From positions 182,628 to 246,627 of the forward strand of contig CAWVLT010000056.1 of NCBI GenBank assembly GCA_963930185.1: a stretch of 64,000 nt of DNA. The letters are read 5' to 3'. Below are positions 54,113 to 63,635 of this stretch, in pieces. The notes beneath the pieces were generated by a model, which was not told the origin of the DNA, made no database searches, and was given only the letters and a program-made list of their open reading frames with translations. The stretch comes from JAGZEG01 sp963930185 (lineage in GTDB: Bacteria; Actinomycetota; Coriobacteriia; Coriobacteriales; UMGS124). The position numbers were made by a program, and so were the translations under genes. How positions within the stretch are numbered: the first letter of the stretch is position 1; each line of letters begins with the position of its first letter.

Positions 54113-55248
54113 TCAGCATATACTTCATGGAGTGGGCAACCAACTACATGGAGCAAAACGACGTTGAAATCCTGTTCGGAACGCAAGCAGCCGAGCTCAT
54201 TCAGGGTCCGCAGACGAAAGAGATTCTGGGCGTCAAGGCTCTTCAAGGTGAATCCGAGATTAACGTTCGTGCCACCAAAGCCGTGATCCTTGCCACGGGA
54301 GGCTTTGAATGCAACGACGAGATGATGGGCAACTACGTACGCCCGTATCCCATAAAGCCCGCCGGTTGGCCATTGAATACCGGTGACGGACAGATCATAT
54401 GTCAGACCATAGGCGCAAAGATGTGGCACATGAACTTGATAACCGGATCGGGCTATGTTTTTGACGAGCCCGATCATGTGGTGGGCCGCACAAACTTTAA
54501 GAACTATGTGGCGAACGGGGCCTTCATCTTTGTGAACCGCAACGGCGTGCGTTTCCAGTGCGAGAACCCCGGGAAATACTGGAGCCACTTGTCGCACATG
54601 GCATACGACACGTTTGATTACACCTGCGCTCAGGCGAATACCGAATATCGTGACATCCCATTCTACTGCGTGTTCGACGAGACCCTGCGCACAGCAGGAA
54701 GCCTGTTCCCCGACACCGGAAAGGTCAGCGGATTGCCCCTGGTTCCTGCAGACCTCGGCGGCCAAGACCACAAGTGGTCTGACGATAACCTTGAAGAAGT
54801 TGAGATGGGCTGGATCCTCAAAGCAGACACCATCGAAGATCTCGCCGAGACGATTAACGCCGACGCAGCAGATCACGACTTCGCGATGTCCGGCGAAACT
54901 CTTGCCGCGACCATCGAGCGTTGGAATGAAATCTGTGCCAGCGAGGAGGATCCAGATTTTGACCGGCCTTCTGACAACGGGCACAACCTCATGCCGCTCA
55001 ATAACCCGCCCTACTATGCCATGCGTTTCGTTCCCACGATGTGCAGCACGTGCGGCGGCCCGGAAAAGAACGGCAAGGGGCAGATCGTTGATATACAGGG
55101 CAATGTGATCCCCCGCCTGTATGGTGCCGGCGTTCTCAGCCATACCGCAGCCCACACCTATGCTGTCAACGGCTTCAATTGGTCCGAGGTGTTCAACGGG
55201 GGCCGTATTGCCGGTCGTAACGCCGCAGCAGAAATCGTGGCAGAATAA
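54097..55248 (+). pseudogene. FAD reductase lacking its N-terminal third
   Basis: The open frame (383 codons) contains the middle and C-terminal parts of a fumarate-reductase-type flavoprotein: IRATGG-type AVILATGGFECNDEMMGNYV, substrate-cap region, and RLYGAGVLSHTAAHTYAVNG with GGRIAGRNAA. The Tat signal and the dinucleotide-binding G-x-G-x-x-G are absent; homology starts near FMEWATNYMEQNDVEI, right at the LuxR remnant. There is no good ribosome-binding site. Composition is less GC-rich than neighbours. A functional truncated protein is unlikely. Confidence 0.82.
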
Positions 55249-55276
55249 AGAAAACGACAAACCGAGGCAAATTAAC

Positions 55277-55315
55277 AACCCTCCCATGACCGCAATACAA
55301 GGCCATGGGAGGGTT
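55277..55315 (+). terminator. Terminator of the truncated reductase
   Basis: Perfect 12-bp arms AACCCTCCCATG (55277-55288) and CATGGGAGGGTT (55304-55315) follow the stop by 28 bases. The downstream T-run is short. Confidence 0.7.
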
Positions 55316-55462
55316 ACCCAGCTGACAGACCGTTGCATTCTTACCAGTCAGATGTCTTTCCTCAGACCTCCTTCGTCGTATCAGCACCCTCGCGCCTTTT
55401 GTTCACAAGCAAGCATAACCACTCTGCCCAATGACTATCAGCAAAAGAAGGGCATGCTCGAC

Positions 55463-56863
55463 TCACCTCAACTCGTATCGCCTGTTTCTGTCAGAGCCCG
55501 TCGCAAGGGCTATCCCTTTCTTGACGAGGCGCCCCATGACGCCTCGGAGCGTTCGTTCCGGGACGCCCAAGGCAACGGACATCTCAGTAACCGAGACCTT
55601 GCCACACGCCGCCAAGTATTCGTAGGCTTTCAGTTCGTTCCCAGAGAGCCCTAAGCCTGCTGTCTTAAACTCACTTGCCGGCGAGTTGCCGGCGAGTTGC
55701 CGGCGAGTTGCCGGCGAGTTATCTGCAGCGACGGCTTCCTCCCGCATAAAACGAACATGAACACTGCCGCTCTTTTGGAAGACCTCAACAGGGACGCCCT
55801 GCGCGTCGCAAGCGTCTTGGATGCGCCGCAGACCCGTTCCGTAGGTCTCGATGTCACCCGAGCGGTAAAGAGTCTGAGCGATGAGCCGGTTGCGTGGCCT
55901 CGAGGCAGTTTCGACGCCGGAAAGGTAGTCGGCAGGCACCAGCCCGGAGGGGAACGAACCGGGGTTGTAAATGTCCACAGCATCCCAGAAAATGTCAACC
56001 TGGATGGCAGCTGGATCCTCGTAGCGACGATGACAAAAAGCGTTAAAGAGCGCCTCACGGATCGCGCTCAGGGGAACCTCGGGGCGCTCTTCGCGATGTA
56101 GCGAAGTGCCATCGATAATGAACGCACGGCGGGTATTGTTCAGGATATAAGTCTCTGCTGCCTCAATCAGATCGAACAGCGTCCCCGACTCCTGATGGTT
56201 GTCAAGAATCTGCGTCCGTTCGGCATTCCCGAGCACGCCCATGCGCAGCATGATGTCTCGCGAGGAGCAGAAGCACACGGCGGCGGCGTTTGTGAGCTTC
56301 CCATCCCCGCAGAGGAGCCCCAAACGTGAGAGCACATCCTTCACGTCGGTGTAGCCAAAGGGAATGCGATGCCGTTCCACGCCGCGTTCCACGTAAGCGC
56401 GAAGCGTTTTCTCATCGACCTCATCGACCGGACGACCAGACGACCTGCGATCCCACGGGTCTCTTGTTGCGGCGCGCTCGAGCATCATCTGCTCCAGCAA
56501 GCCAATGCCCATAGGCAAGTCCTCGTCTGCAGAACGGATCCGATAGCGGCCGTCGCAGGCGTAGGGGCGCTCCTCGCCGGAGAACAACACCCTGATGTAT
56601 GCCTTTCCGTCCTCGGTCTCGAGACGCTCGATGGTAGGGACAACCCTAGGCTCTATGCGGTTGCCAAAAGCCTGAGAAATGTCGCGTAAGGTCTTCTCGG
56701 AGACGTCCTGGCCAACGACTTCGCCATCGGAGGGACGCACACCAAAATAGAGCGTGCCGTGCCCGTGCTTGTTCAGGATGGAGGCGACCGACTCCATGGC
56801 TTCGCGCATCTCCGAGGTACTGCGCTTGTGCTCGATGTGCTCGTCCTCCATGCCGAGATTCAT
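55463..56863 (-). CDS. AlbA_2-domain (Schlafen-like) DNA-binding regulator with frame-shifting repeat
   Basis: The 466-residue protein has an N-terminal AlbA_2 (divergent AAA_4) domain (HIEHKRSTSEMREAMESVAS, GTLYFGVRPSDGEVVGQDV), a HATPase-like C-terminal region (IREALFNAFCHRRYEDPAAI, YNPGSFPSGL, RNRLIAQTLY) and a final winged helix (GKVSVTEMSVALGVPERTLR). These are probable transcription regulators. Between the last two parts lie four tandem 11-bp repeats (55675-55718) encoding NSPATRRQLAG-type sequence. Loss or gain of one unit would stop translation just after the repeat. GGGGG precedes the ATG. Confidence 0.85.
   Translation of the reverse strand: MNLGMEDEHIEHKRSTSEMREAMESVASILNKHGHGTLYFGVRPSDGEVVGQDVSEKTLRDISQAFGNRIEPRVVPTIERLETEDGKAYIRVLFSGEERPYACDGRYRIRSADEDLPMGIGLLEQMMLERAATRDPWDRRSSGRPVDEVDEKTLRAYVERGVERHRIPFGYTDVKDVLSRLGLLCGDGKLTNAAAVCFCSSRDIMLRMGVLGNAERTQILDNHQESGTLFDLIEAAETYILNNTRRAFIIDGTSLHREERPEVPLSAIREALFNAFCHRRYEDPAAIQVDIFWDAVDIYNPGSFPSGLVPADYLSGVETASRPRNRLIAQTLYRSGDIETYGTGLRRIQDACDAQGVPVEVFQKSGSVHVRFMREEAVAADNSPATRRQLAGNSPASEFKTAGLGLSGNELKAYEYLAACGKVSVTEMSVALGVPERTLRGVMGRLVKKGIALATGSDRNRRYELR
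55675..55718. repeat. Four exact 11-bp tandem repeats inside a coding region
   Basis: TTGCCGGCGAG is repeated four times without mismatch. The unit is not a multiple of three, so each unit is read in a different frame and copy-number change alters the protein end. On the coding strand, one alternative frame meets TGA two codons after the repeat and the other reads VSLRQQA then stop. Confidence 0.95.
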
Positions 56864-57376
56864 GTCGCCCCCACTTTGACGCAGGATTTGCCGTACTGTT
56901 CATTCTACCCAAGCGACTCATCGTTAACTTGAGATAAGGAGCCCTGTTCAAATGGAACAAAAACCTTTCTCGCTGAACTGCCGTTTCGTTGCTCAACGAC
57001 CAAAAACGTTACGCACTACTCTGGTCCGAGTCCCGCTTCCCACCCGATAGCCAAAGTGATAATGAACCCAGCAGACAGGGTCAGTGCAACTCTCCAATCC
57101 TGTCAATCACCAACTCTTTCATCCACCGCTTCATCCTCGGTCTCATCCTCCTTTCCGTCGGCTTCGTCCAGGCGCGCCAGAATTTCATGCGCAGCGAGAT
57201 GATGAACGCCGACCTGCCGGTGCGTAGTGTTTGAGAGGCACGCGGGCCGCATGCCAAACGCAGCGAACGCTGATGCAGGCGCGGCCAGCACATACGTCTG
57301 CGCACACAAGTGCGCAGGCACCTTACACAGTGTCAGGGCATATCTGGCACGGTAGGAAAAACGAAAGGGGATCGTC
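56864..57376. promoter_or_regulatory. 513-base intergenic region with GTGCGCAG palindrome
   Basis: No supported gene lies here. An inverted repeat CTGCGCAC-ACAA-GTGCGCAG (57298-57317) lies 60 bases before the reductase start, and TTACACAGTGT follows at about 57323. These are candidate operators for the downstream reductase. A weak frame at 56989-57234 with one hydrophobic stretch was not accepted. Confidence 0.45.
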
Positions 57377-58885
57377 ATGGCAAGCAATCAGACCTCGCGC
57401 CGCAGCTTCCTCAAGGGTGCCGCCCTCAGCGGGGCGTGCGTGGCCGCAGCCGGGGCAGCCGTCGCCCAGGCCGAGGAGCAGGCCGAGGCCCAGTTCGACA
57501 AGCAGACTGACGTCCTGGTGCTGGGCGCCGGCACCGGCGGATGCTTCGCCGCCAACTACGCGATGCAGCAGGGCGCCCAGGTCATCGTGGTCGAGGCCTC
57601 GCCCAAGGTCGGTGGCACGGCCATCCTGAGCGGCGGCTTCTATCACACCTGGGACATCAACGAGGAGAACGTCGACCAGATGCTCGCCAGCGCCGACGCC
57701 CACAAGCGCCAGGTCTTCATCCAGAAGTGGCAGGAGGTCTGCAACTGGGTGCTTAACGAGTCGGGGCTCGAGGCCTCGCCGCTCGACCTTGACTACCCAC
57801 TCTACGGCGCCCACCTCATCGGCTTCGCCATCGGCGGTGCCGACATGGCCGCCGGCCGCCAGCGCTTCCTCGAGAGCGTCGTCGAGGGCGCCGAGGTCAT
57901 TCTCGACACCTACCTCGAGGACCTCATCCTCGACGAAAGCGACGCTGTCATCGGCGCCGTCGTGCGTGGCAAGGACGGCACTGTCACCCGCATCGGTGCG
58001 AAGGCCACCATCATCGCAACCGGCAGCTTCCAGAACAACAAGGGCATGATCGAGGAGCACCTGGGCCGCTGGGCCGACTGCGCCATCTGCCGTGCCTCAA
58101 CCTACAACAAGGGTACCGGCATCAACCTCGCCCTCAAGTATGGCGCCCGCCTGAGCAAGGGCACCGGTCACTTCTATGGCCACCTGAACCCCTGGCCCGC
58201 GCTGACCCCCTCCACCGAGGAGGAGTACGACGCCTTTGATCCCGACCTCGCCCAGAGCATCATGGGCGCCATCCAGAAGTTCTCGGTCGAGGGCATTGCC
58301 GTCAACACCAACGGCCTGCGCTTCACCGACGAGGGCCCCGAGAACTACGTGGGCGACAACTACCTGGCCAACGACGCGCTGCAGGAGATGGACGGTAACG
58401 TGTGGTCGATCATCGACTCGGCCCAGGACCACGAGAGCGAGCTGAGCGTCATCTCCGACAACGGCGGCATCGTCATCACTGCCGACACCGTGGACGAGCT
58501 TGCCGAGCAGCTGACCGCCTACAAGGTCAACCCCTACAACCTGAAGAAGACCATCGCCGAGTACCAGGAGGCCGCGGCAGCCGGCACCACCATGGAGCTG
58601 ACCATCCCCAAGTCGCCCATGCCCACCGACTACCTGACCAAGCTGGACACCCCGCCGTTCCACGCCGTGCGCGCTTCTGCCGGAATCAGCGGTTTCTACG
58701 GCGGCATCGACACCACCGACAACGGTGAGGTCTATGGCGATGGCGACCAGATCATCCCCGGCCTGTATGCGGCCCCCATGGCCTCGGGCGGCGTGTTCTA
58801 CAAGGAGTATGGTGGCGGTCTGGCCCTGTGCGCCACGTTCGGCGCCGTGGCCGGCAAGGCAGCCGGCGAGTACGTGAAGGCCTAG
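57377..58885 (+). CDS. Tat-exported FAD reductase
   Basis: The 502-residue protein has Tat signal TSRRSFLKGAALSGACVAAA, FAD motif VLVLGAGTGGCFAANYAMQQ, and closing segment GLYAAPMASGGVFYKEYGGG, then ATFGAVAGKAA. GLYAAP instead of GLYAAG is unusual. There is no FMN-bind domain. The downstream LuxR gene (59206) on the same strand is its probable regulator. AAAGGGG precedes the ATG. Confidence 0.92.
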   Translation: MASNQTSRRSFLKGAALSGACVAAAGAAVAQAEEQAEAQFDKQTDVLVLGAGTGGCFAANYAMQQGAQVIVVEASPKVGGTAILSGGFYHTWDINEENVDQMLASADAHKRQVFIQKWQEVCNWVLNESGLEASPLDLDYPLYGAHLIGFAIGGADMAAGRQRFLESVVEGAEVILDTYLEDLILDESDAVIGAVVRGKDGTVTRIGAKATIIATGSFQNNKGMIEEHLGRWADCAICRASTYNKGTGINLALKYGARLSKGTGHFYGHLNPWPALTPSTEEEYDAFDPDLAQSIMGAIQKFSVEGIAVNTNGLRFTDEGPENYVGDNYLANDALQEMDGNVWSIIDSAQDHESELSVISDNGGIVITADTVDELAEQLTAYKVNPYNLKKTIAEYQEAAAAGTTMELTIPKSPMPTDYLTKLDTPPFHAVRASAGISGFYGGIDTTDNGEVYGDGDQIIPGLYAAPMASGGVFYKEYGGGLALCATFGAVAGKAAGEYVKA

Positions 58886-58983
58886 CCGAAGCCCGCGAGT
58901 AGGCGCTACAAACCCCAGTGTCTGAAGCCTGGCCTTCTTTACCGAATAGACCAATTAAGTAGACCGGACTTTCCGGTTGCCTA

Positions 58984-59019
58984 GCGGGGCCCGTCGCAAT
59001 CCAACGCGGCGGGTCCCGC
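58984..59019 (+). terminator. Hairpin after the FAD reductase
   Basis: GCGGGGCCCGTCGC and GCGGCGGGTCCCGC form a stem with mismatches around AATCCAAC, 100 bases after the stop. The remainder of 58886-59205 shows no gene. Confidence 0.55.
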
Positions 59020-59205
59020 CTGCCTGCACGCCCTGCGGCGCATCTCTCACCACACCGACCACCAAGCCAAGCAAGAATCAGCGGTCAGGCACCCTGCCAA
59101 AAGAAGACTTTGGCGCTATGATATGGAGCCGCATGGCACGCGCGCCGCTACGCGCGAACACAGCACGCCCGGCAGCTCCACCAGAAACGCGAGGTGCAGA
59201 CAGGG

Positions 59206-60759
59206 ATGACAGCCCAAACGGAGGCACAGGCCCCCAGGTTCGAGGCGAGGGCCAGCGACTCTTCCCGAGATCCGTCATGCTCGGTTCGCAAGGCAGGCCG
59301 CAAGAGCCCGTGGCTGGGACTTGTCGCGCGAGCCGTCAACGGTTTTGGCCTCTCGATCATCGCCATCGGGTTCGCACGCGCATGGCTCTCCTTCCAGACG
59401 GGCATCGTAGCATCGTTCGACACTTCGATCGCACTCGTCGATGGCTTTGAGTGGGCGCGCTCACTCACGCTGGTCCTCGCAACCGCCCTGTTGTCCTTCG
59501 TGAGGATCGGCCCCAAGCTCGAGAAAAACCGCGCGGCCTGCTCGCTTGCGCTCGGCGCGCTCGGGGCAGCCCTCTACGCCATCGCACTCTACGTGGTGCC
59601 CGACGGCACGACGGCAAATTCCATCTTGGCCATCGCACTCGTCACCCTGTTCTGCTGGATGCTGCGCCTCTGGTGCGAGGACAACTGCACGGCCGACATG
59701 CGCGTCATCCTCGTGCGCCTCTGCCTGTCGTTTCTCGCGCAGTATCTGCTCTATTCGGTGGCGTTCCTTGTACCAGGCCCGGTACAACAGGTCATTGCCA
59801 TAGCGGCACCGCTGCTCATCATGGCATGTCTTGCCACACGGCCACGCCCCGGTGACATCGGGGGCCTTCCCGCCGACGAGCCTGGCCGGCCAGCCAAGCA
59901 GGGTCCCGCACAGACCACGACCACCGCGACCATGCCGTCCTTCGGCCCCCTTGGCATAGCTGCCCTCGCGTTCGTCATCGTCGCATCCTGCGCATCCCAC
60001 GGGCTGCTCTTCAGCTTCTCCGAAAAGGTCACGGGCACCTGGCTGCTCGGGTCGCTCGCCATGGCAGGCATCTGCCTCTTCGCGGCGGTCACGCTGAGGG
60101 CGCGTGCCCTGTTTCGAGGCTTTGCGTGCATTGCCATCGCGACCCAGTGCGCAAGCGCCATACTCACCCTGCTGTTCCAGGATAACGCCGACTGGATATC
60201 GTTTGCCAAGTCGATGAGCTATGCGGTGAGCATGGTACTGACGTTTTCGATCGCCTGCTACATAGGCTCCTCCAGTGCGGACAGAAGCAAAGCGGGCATG
60301 CGCGCCACCAGGTGGGTGTCGCTCTACTTCGTCGCCTTCTACTCGGCCTCCTACATCAACCTGGCGATCCGCCCCGATGGCCTTGAGTCGCTGTTCATCG
60401 TGCTTACGCTCCTCGTGCTCTCCGCCGTGTTCATGCTCGGCGTCGACTGGTCACAAATCGCGCAGGCCGACACAGGAGGGGGCGAGGCAGACGTGGCAGA
60501 CCCGTCCGCAGGCACGATCCACCGGCAGGACACGCCCGCCGTCGATCTGGCCATCGAGCGGATCGCCGACGGGCGCGGACTCACGCCCAAGGAACTCGAC
60601 GTGCTCGCCCTGCTGCTGCGGGGCGACTCGAGCAAGGACATCGCCGACGCAAGCCAGGTGTCGGTCAACACGGTCCGCTCCCAGGTGCAATCCATCTACC
60701 ACAAGCTCGACATCCACAGCCGGGAGGAGCTCATGGAGATGGCAGACGCGTGCAGATAG
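59206..60759 (+). CDS. LuxR-type regulator with multi-pass membrane N-terminus
   Basis: The 517-residue protein has about 12 membrane helices (residues 40-410), a short acidic linker and a C-terminal HTH (GLTPKELDVLALLLRGDSSK, SVNTVRSQVQSIYHKLDIHS). It lies downstream of the reductase at 57377 in the same direction. The ATG at 59206 has GAGG about 11 bases away; the GTG at 59194 is an alternative. Confidence 0.87.
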   Translation: MTAQTEAQAPRFEARASDSSRDPSCSVRKAGRKSPWLGLVARAVNGFGLSIIAIGFARAWLSFQTGIVASFDTSIALVDGFEWARSLTLVLATALLSFVRIGPKLEKNRAACSLALGALGAALYAIALYVVPDGTTANSILAIALVTLFCWMLRLWCEDNCTADMRVILVRLCLSFLAQYLLYSVAFLVPGPVQQVIAIAAPLLIMACLATRPRPGDIGGLPADEPGRPAKQGPAQTTTTATMPSFGPLGIAALAFVIVASCASHGLLFSFSEKVTGTWLLGSLAMAGICLFAAVTLRARALFRGFACIAIATQCASAILTLLFQDNADWISFAKSMSYAVSMVLTFSIACYIGSSSADRSKAGMRATRWVSLYFVAFYSASYINLAIRPDGLESLFIVLTLLVLSAVFMLGVDWSQIAQADTGGGEADVADPSAGTIHRQDTPAVDLAIERIADGRGLTPKELDVLALLLRGDSSKDIADASQVSVNTVRSQVQSIYHKLDIHSREELMEMADACR

Positions 60760-60913
60760 GCCGCACCTGAACAACGTTCGGGCGACAGGCACCAGGATCG
60801 GGCATAGTCACACTGGCGAATCAAGGCACATGGCACGCGCGTCCCCGCACCCACCCAATGCGCCACGTACGGCATGTGCAGGCACGTCAGACACGGAGAA
60901 AGGTTGGCAGAAA

Positions 60914-61354
60914 ATGAGCGAGAGCAGCCCACACGTCACCAAGGCAGATAGCAAGGACGCCTCGACCGGCAAGTTCACGACGCTCGATCCCGAGACCCTC
61001 GCGGCGTCGATGAACGCAGTGAAGGGCGTCGCCGTCGTGGCGACCGTCAACGAGGACGGCACACCAAACGCAGGCATCTTTGTTCCCATGATGGCAGATG
61101 CCGACCACATGGTGCTCGTCCTTGCGCCCAACCGCACGCGCACGAACATCGAGCGCACCGGGCGCTGCATCGTGGTCTACGACGTGCCCGACCCCGGTGC
61201 CCCCGAGAAGTCCGATCGCCATGCAGGCGCGCGCCTCGAGCTCGAACTGCTCGACAAGGACAGCGACGAGTATCGCAGGGTCGCGGAGAAGTGGCCACGC
61301 ATGAACCCCTACACCCTGTTGCTGCGCGTGGTGAAGCGCATGGCGATTGGGTAA
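60914..61354 (+). CDS. PNPOx-family (FMN split-barrel) protein
   Basis: The 146-residue protein has a split-barrel fold pattern: AVVATVNEDGTPNAGIFVPM, DHMVLVLAPNRTRTNIERTG, then CIVVYDVPDPGAPEKSDRHA. Such small cytosolic proteins bind FMN or F420 and reduce or bind unknown substrates. No signal peptide is present, unlike the PNPOx-like protein at 30572. AAAGGTTGG lies upstream of the ATG at 60914. Confidence 0.8.
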   Translation: MSESSPHVTKADSKDASTGKFTTLDPETLAASMNAVKGVAVVATVNEDGTPNAGIFVPMMADADHMVLVLAPNRTRTNIERTGRCIVVYDVPDPGAPEKSDRHAGARLELELLDKDSDEYRRVAEKWPRMNPYTLLLRVVKRMAIG

Positions 61355-61400
61355 CGTCACGTGTCGCGCTCGTCCTCTTGTTCTCTTGTCGGCTATGCGC

Positions 61401-61441
61401 AAGATTCTAATCGTAACAATTATATTTACGATTAGAATCTT
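61401..61441. repeat. 16-bp-arm perfect inverted repeat upstream of amt
   Basis: AAGATTCTAATCGTAA (61401-61416) and TTACGATTAGAATCTT (61426-61441) flank CAATTATAT. It could terminate the PNPOx transcript (CTTCTAACC follows) or be an operator for the amt-glnB operon. The sequence 61442-61710 holds no other supported gene. Confidence 0.7.
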
Positions 61442-61710
61442 CTTCTAACCACCCTCAAGGCGGCAGACGATTTGACTCCCCGCCTGATTTCCCGCACGTT
61501 TCCACTCGAGCGCCCGCTCGTTAGCAATCGAATTCCGGCTGCGTACATCTACGTTCCGACATCCGCCAGAAATGCCCGCGCAACACGCCGAGGCCATCGT
61601 TATCTGTGTCTCTGATAGCCAGAGCCGATCAAGTGGCACGCACTCCAGAGGCAAAGCACGGCAGCAACGGTGGCAGCTTCGACAAAAGAGAGGCGAAGGG
61701 AGCAGCAGCG

Positions 61711-62988
61711 ATGTCGGGAATAGACAGCGGCAACACGGCGTTTGTCCTTATCAGCGCATTTCTCGTGTTCATCATGACGCTGGGAATCGGGTCCTTCTAC
61801 GGCGGGATGGTGCGACGCAAGAACGTTGGCAACACCATGCTCATGTGCACGAGCGTCGCGGGGCTCGTGAGCGTGCTGTGGATCGCGATTGGCTATTCGC
61901 TGGCGTTTGGCAGCGGCTTCTCCGTGGCCGACGCGACCGGCGCGGAGGTCGCCAACCCCATACTCGGCGGGCTCGACAAGCTGTTCGTGGGCGGCATCGG
62001 CATCGACGCCCTCCACGGCGACATCCCCGAGCTTGTGTTCGTGCTCTTCCAGGGGATGTTCGCCCTCATAACCGTGGCGATCATCTCCGGCAGCATCGTG
62101 GAACGCATGCGGTTCAGCCGCTTTCTGGTCTTTGTCGCCGCGTGGGTCGTCCTGGTGTACGCGCCACTCGCCCACATGGTGTGGGGCGGCGGATGGGTCG
62201 CCACCACCCTCGGCGCCTTTGACTTTGCCGGCGGCGACGTGGTGCACATCTCCTCGGGCGTGACCGCGCTGGTCCTCGCACTGGTCGTGGGTCCGCGCAA
62301 GGGCAACGGCAAGCTCACCTACCAGCCGCACAACATCCCCTTCGTGCTGCTGGGCACGCTGTTCCTGTGGCTGGGGTGGTTTGGCTTCAACCCTGGATCC
62401 GCGCTGGCGGCAAACGGTCAGGCAGCGCTTGCGTTCGCCACGACCAACACCGCCGCGGCGGCCGGCATGCTCGCCTGGATGGTGGCGGAGCGCATAACCA
62501 CCGGCAAGGTCACGCTGCTGGGCGCGTGCTCGGGTGCCGTCGCCGGCCTGGTCGCCATTACGCCCGGCGCCGGTTACGTTGACGTGTGGGCCTCGCTGAT
62601 CATCGGCGCCGCGGTGAGCGTGGTGTGCTACCTGGCCGTCTCCCGCCTCAAGAAGCGTCTGGGATACGATGACGCGCTCGACGCCTTTGGCGTGCACGGC
62701 ATCGGTGGCATGTGCGGCACCGTTCTCACCGGCGTCTTTGCCAACCCCACCTACTGCGCAGACCTCACCGGCCTCGTCTACGGCAATCCCATGCAGGTGC
62801 TCTCTCAGCTGGGTTCGGTCGTGTTCGTCATCGTGTTCGCTGGCGTGATGAGCCTTGCCATCGCCAAGGTCATCCAGCTGCTGGGTGGTTCCCTGCGGGT
62901 GAGTGAGCACGAGGAGGCCGTGGGTCTGGACGTCTCCGAGCATGGCGAGCCCGCCTATCCGGCCTTCAGCGGCATGGATCTGAACTAG
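61711..62988 (+). CDS. amt: Ammonium transporter
   Basis: The 425-residue protein has 11 membrane helices of the Amt/Mep/Rh family. The conserved twin histidines are in APLAHMVWGGGW and FGVHGIGGMCGTVLTGVF, and the family segment FNPGSALAANGQAALAFATT is present. It moves ammonium across the membrane and is gated by the PII protein encoded next. The ATG at 61711 follows GGGAG; the upstream in-frame ATG at 61606 would add an unconserved tail. Confidence 0.95.
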   Translation: MSGIDSGNTAFVLISAFLVFIMTLGIGSFYGGMVRRKNVGNTMLMCTSVAGLVSVLWIAIGYSLAFGSGFSVADATGAEVANPILGGLDKLFVGGIGIDALHGDIPELVFVLFQGMFALITVAIISGSIVERMRFSRFLVFVAAWVVLVYAPLAHMVWGGGWVATTLGAFDFAGGDVVHISSGVTALVLALVVGPRKGNGKLTYQPHNIPFVLLGTLFLWLGWFGFNPGSALAANGQAALAFATTNTAAAAGMLAWMVAERITTGKVTLLGACSGAVAGLVAITPGAGYVDVWASLIIGAAVSVVCYLAVSRLKKRLGYDDALDAFGVHGIGGMCGTVLTGVFANPTYCADLTGLVYGNPMQVLSQLGSVVFVIVFAGVMSLAIAKVIQLLGGSLRVSEHEEAVGLDVSEHGEPAYPAFSGMDLN

Positions 62989-63195
62989 GCGCGAAGAGCG
63001 GCGCGGCAGGTGCGGACATCGGTCGATCGCAAGGCAACATCGCGCCGCCCACTGAGCCGCTCGCGGCATCCGTTGCCCGTTGTAGACCGATCGTAACGGC
63101 GCCGCAACACGCTTGAAAACAACTCATTGAAAACTGGAGGGTACCGGCCACCGGCATGGTGCGCCGGACACAAGAAAGGATCGGTGAATACGCCC

Positions 63196-63585
63196 ATGAA
63201 AAAGATCGAGGCCATCGTCCGACCCGAAGCGATCGAGACCGTGAAGAACGCGCTGTTCGAGGCGCAGATCGAGGGCATGACCATCTCCCAGGTCATGGGA
63301 GCCGGCAACCAGCACGGCTGGGCCGAGTACTATCGCGGCACCGAAGTCCTCGTCCAGCTGCGCGCCAAGGTCAAGATCGAGATCATCCTGCCCGACGACG
63401 AGATAGACCGCGTGATCGACATCATAATTCACAACGCCCGCAGCGGCTCGACGGGCGAGGTGGGGGACGGCAAGATATTCGTCTACCCGGTGGAGGAGGC
63501 CATCCGCATCCGCACCGGCGAGCGCGGTGACGCGGCAATACTCACGAGCAAGGCGGCCACCCAGAAGGCCGAAAAGGTGGCGTAA
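63196..63585 (+). CDS. glnB: Nitrogen regulatory protein PII
   Basis: The 129-residue PII protein has the N-terminal MKKIEAIVRPEAIETVKNAL, T-loop HGWAEYYRGTEVLVQL with the Tyr of the uridylylation site, KVKIEIILPDDEIDRVIDII and the B-loop TGEVGDGKIFVYPVEEAIRI. It senses ATP/ADP and 2-oxoglutarate and blocks Amt at low nitrogen need. The C-terminal tail (ILTSKAATQKAEKVA) is longer than usual. The ATG at 63196 is conserved in the family; a GTG at 63184 is closer to AAAGGA and could be used. Confidence 0.94.
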   Translation: MKKIEAIVRPEAIETVKNALFEAQIEGMTISQVMGAGNQHGWAEYYRGTEVLVQLRAKVKIEIILPDDEIDRVIDIIIHNARSGSTGEVGDGKIFVYPVEEAIRIRTGERGDAAILTSKAATQKAEKVA

Positions 63586-63594
63586 CCCCCGCAT

Positions 63595-63635
63595 GGGTGG
63601 CCAGAGACACCGTACTTCGACATCTCTGGCCACCC
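63595..63635 (+). terminator. Terminator of amt-glnB
   Basis: Perfect 13-bp arms GGGTGGCCAGAGA (63595-63607) and TCTCTGGCCACCC (63623-63635) follow the glnB stop. No T-run follows. Confidence 0.65.

Noticed and set aside
55675..55718. Repeat cluster considered as a CRISPR array or recombination site
   Set aside because: Units are only 11 bp, directly adjacent with no spacers, and lie inside a coding region.
56989..57234. An 81-codon frame with a hydrophobic segment (RFILGLILLSVGFVQA)
   Set aside because: TTG start, no ribosome-binding site, and the hydrophobic stretch is opposite an acidic low-complexity frame; not convincing as a gene.
60275..60913. Upstream extension of the PNPOx-like reading frame inside the LuxR gene
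   Set aside because: The extension is a shifted frame of the LuxR C-terminus; the conserved fold starts at the ATG at 60914.
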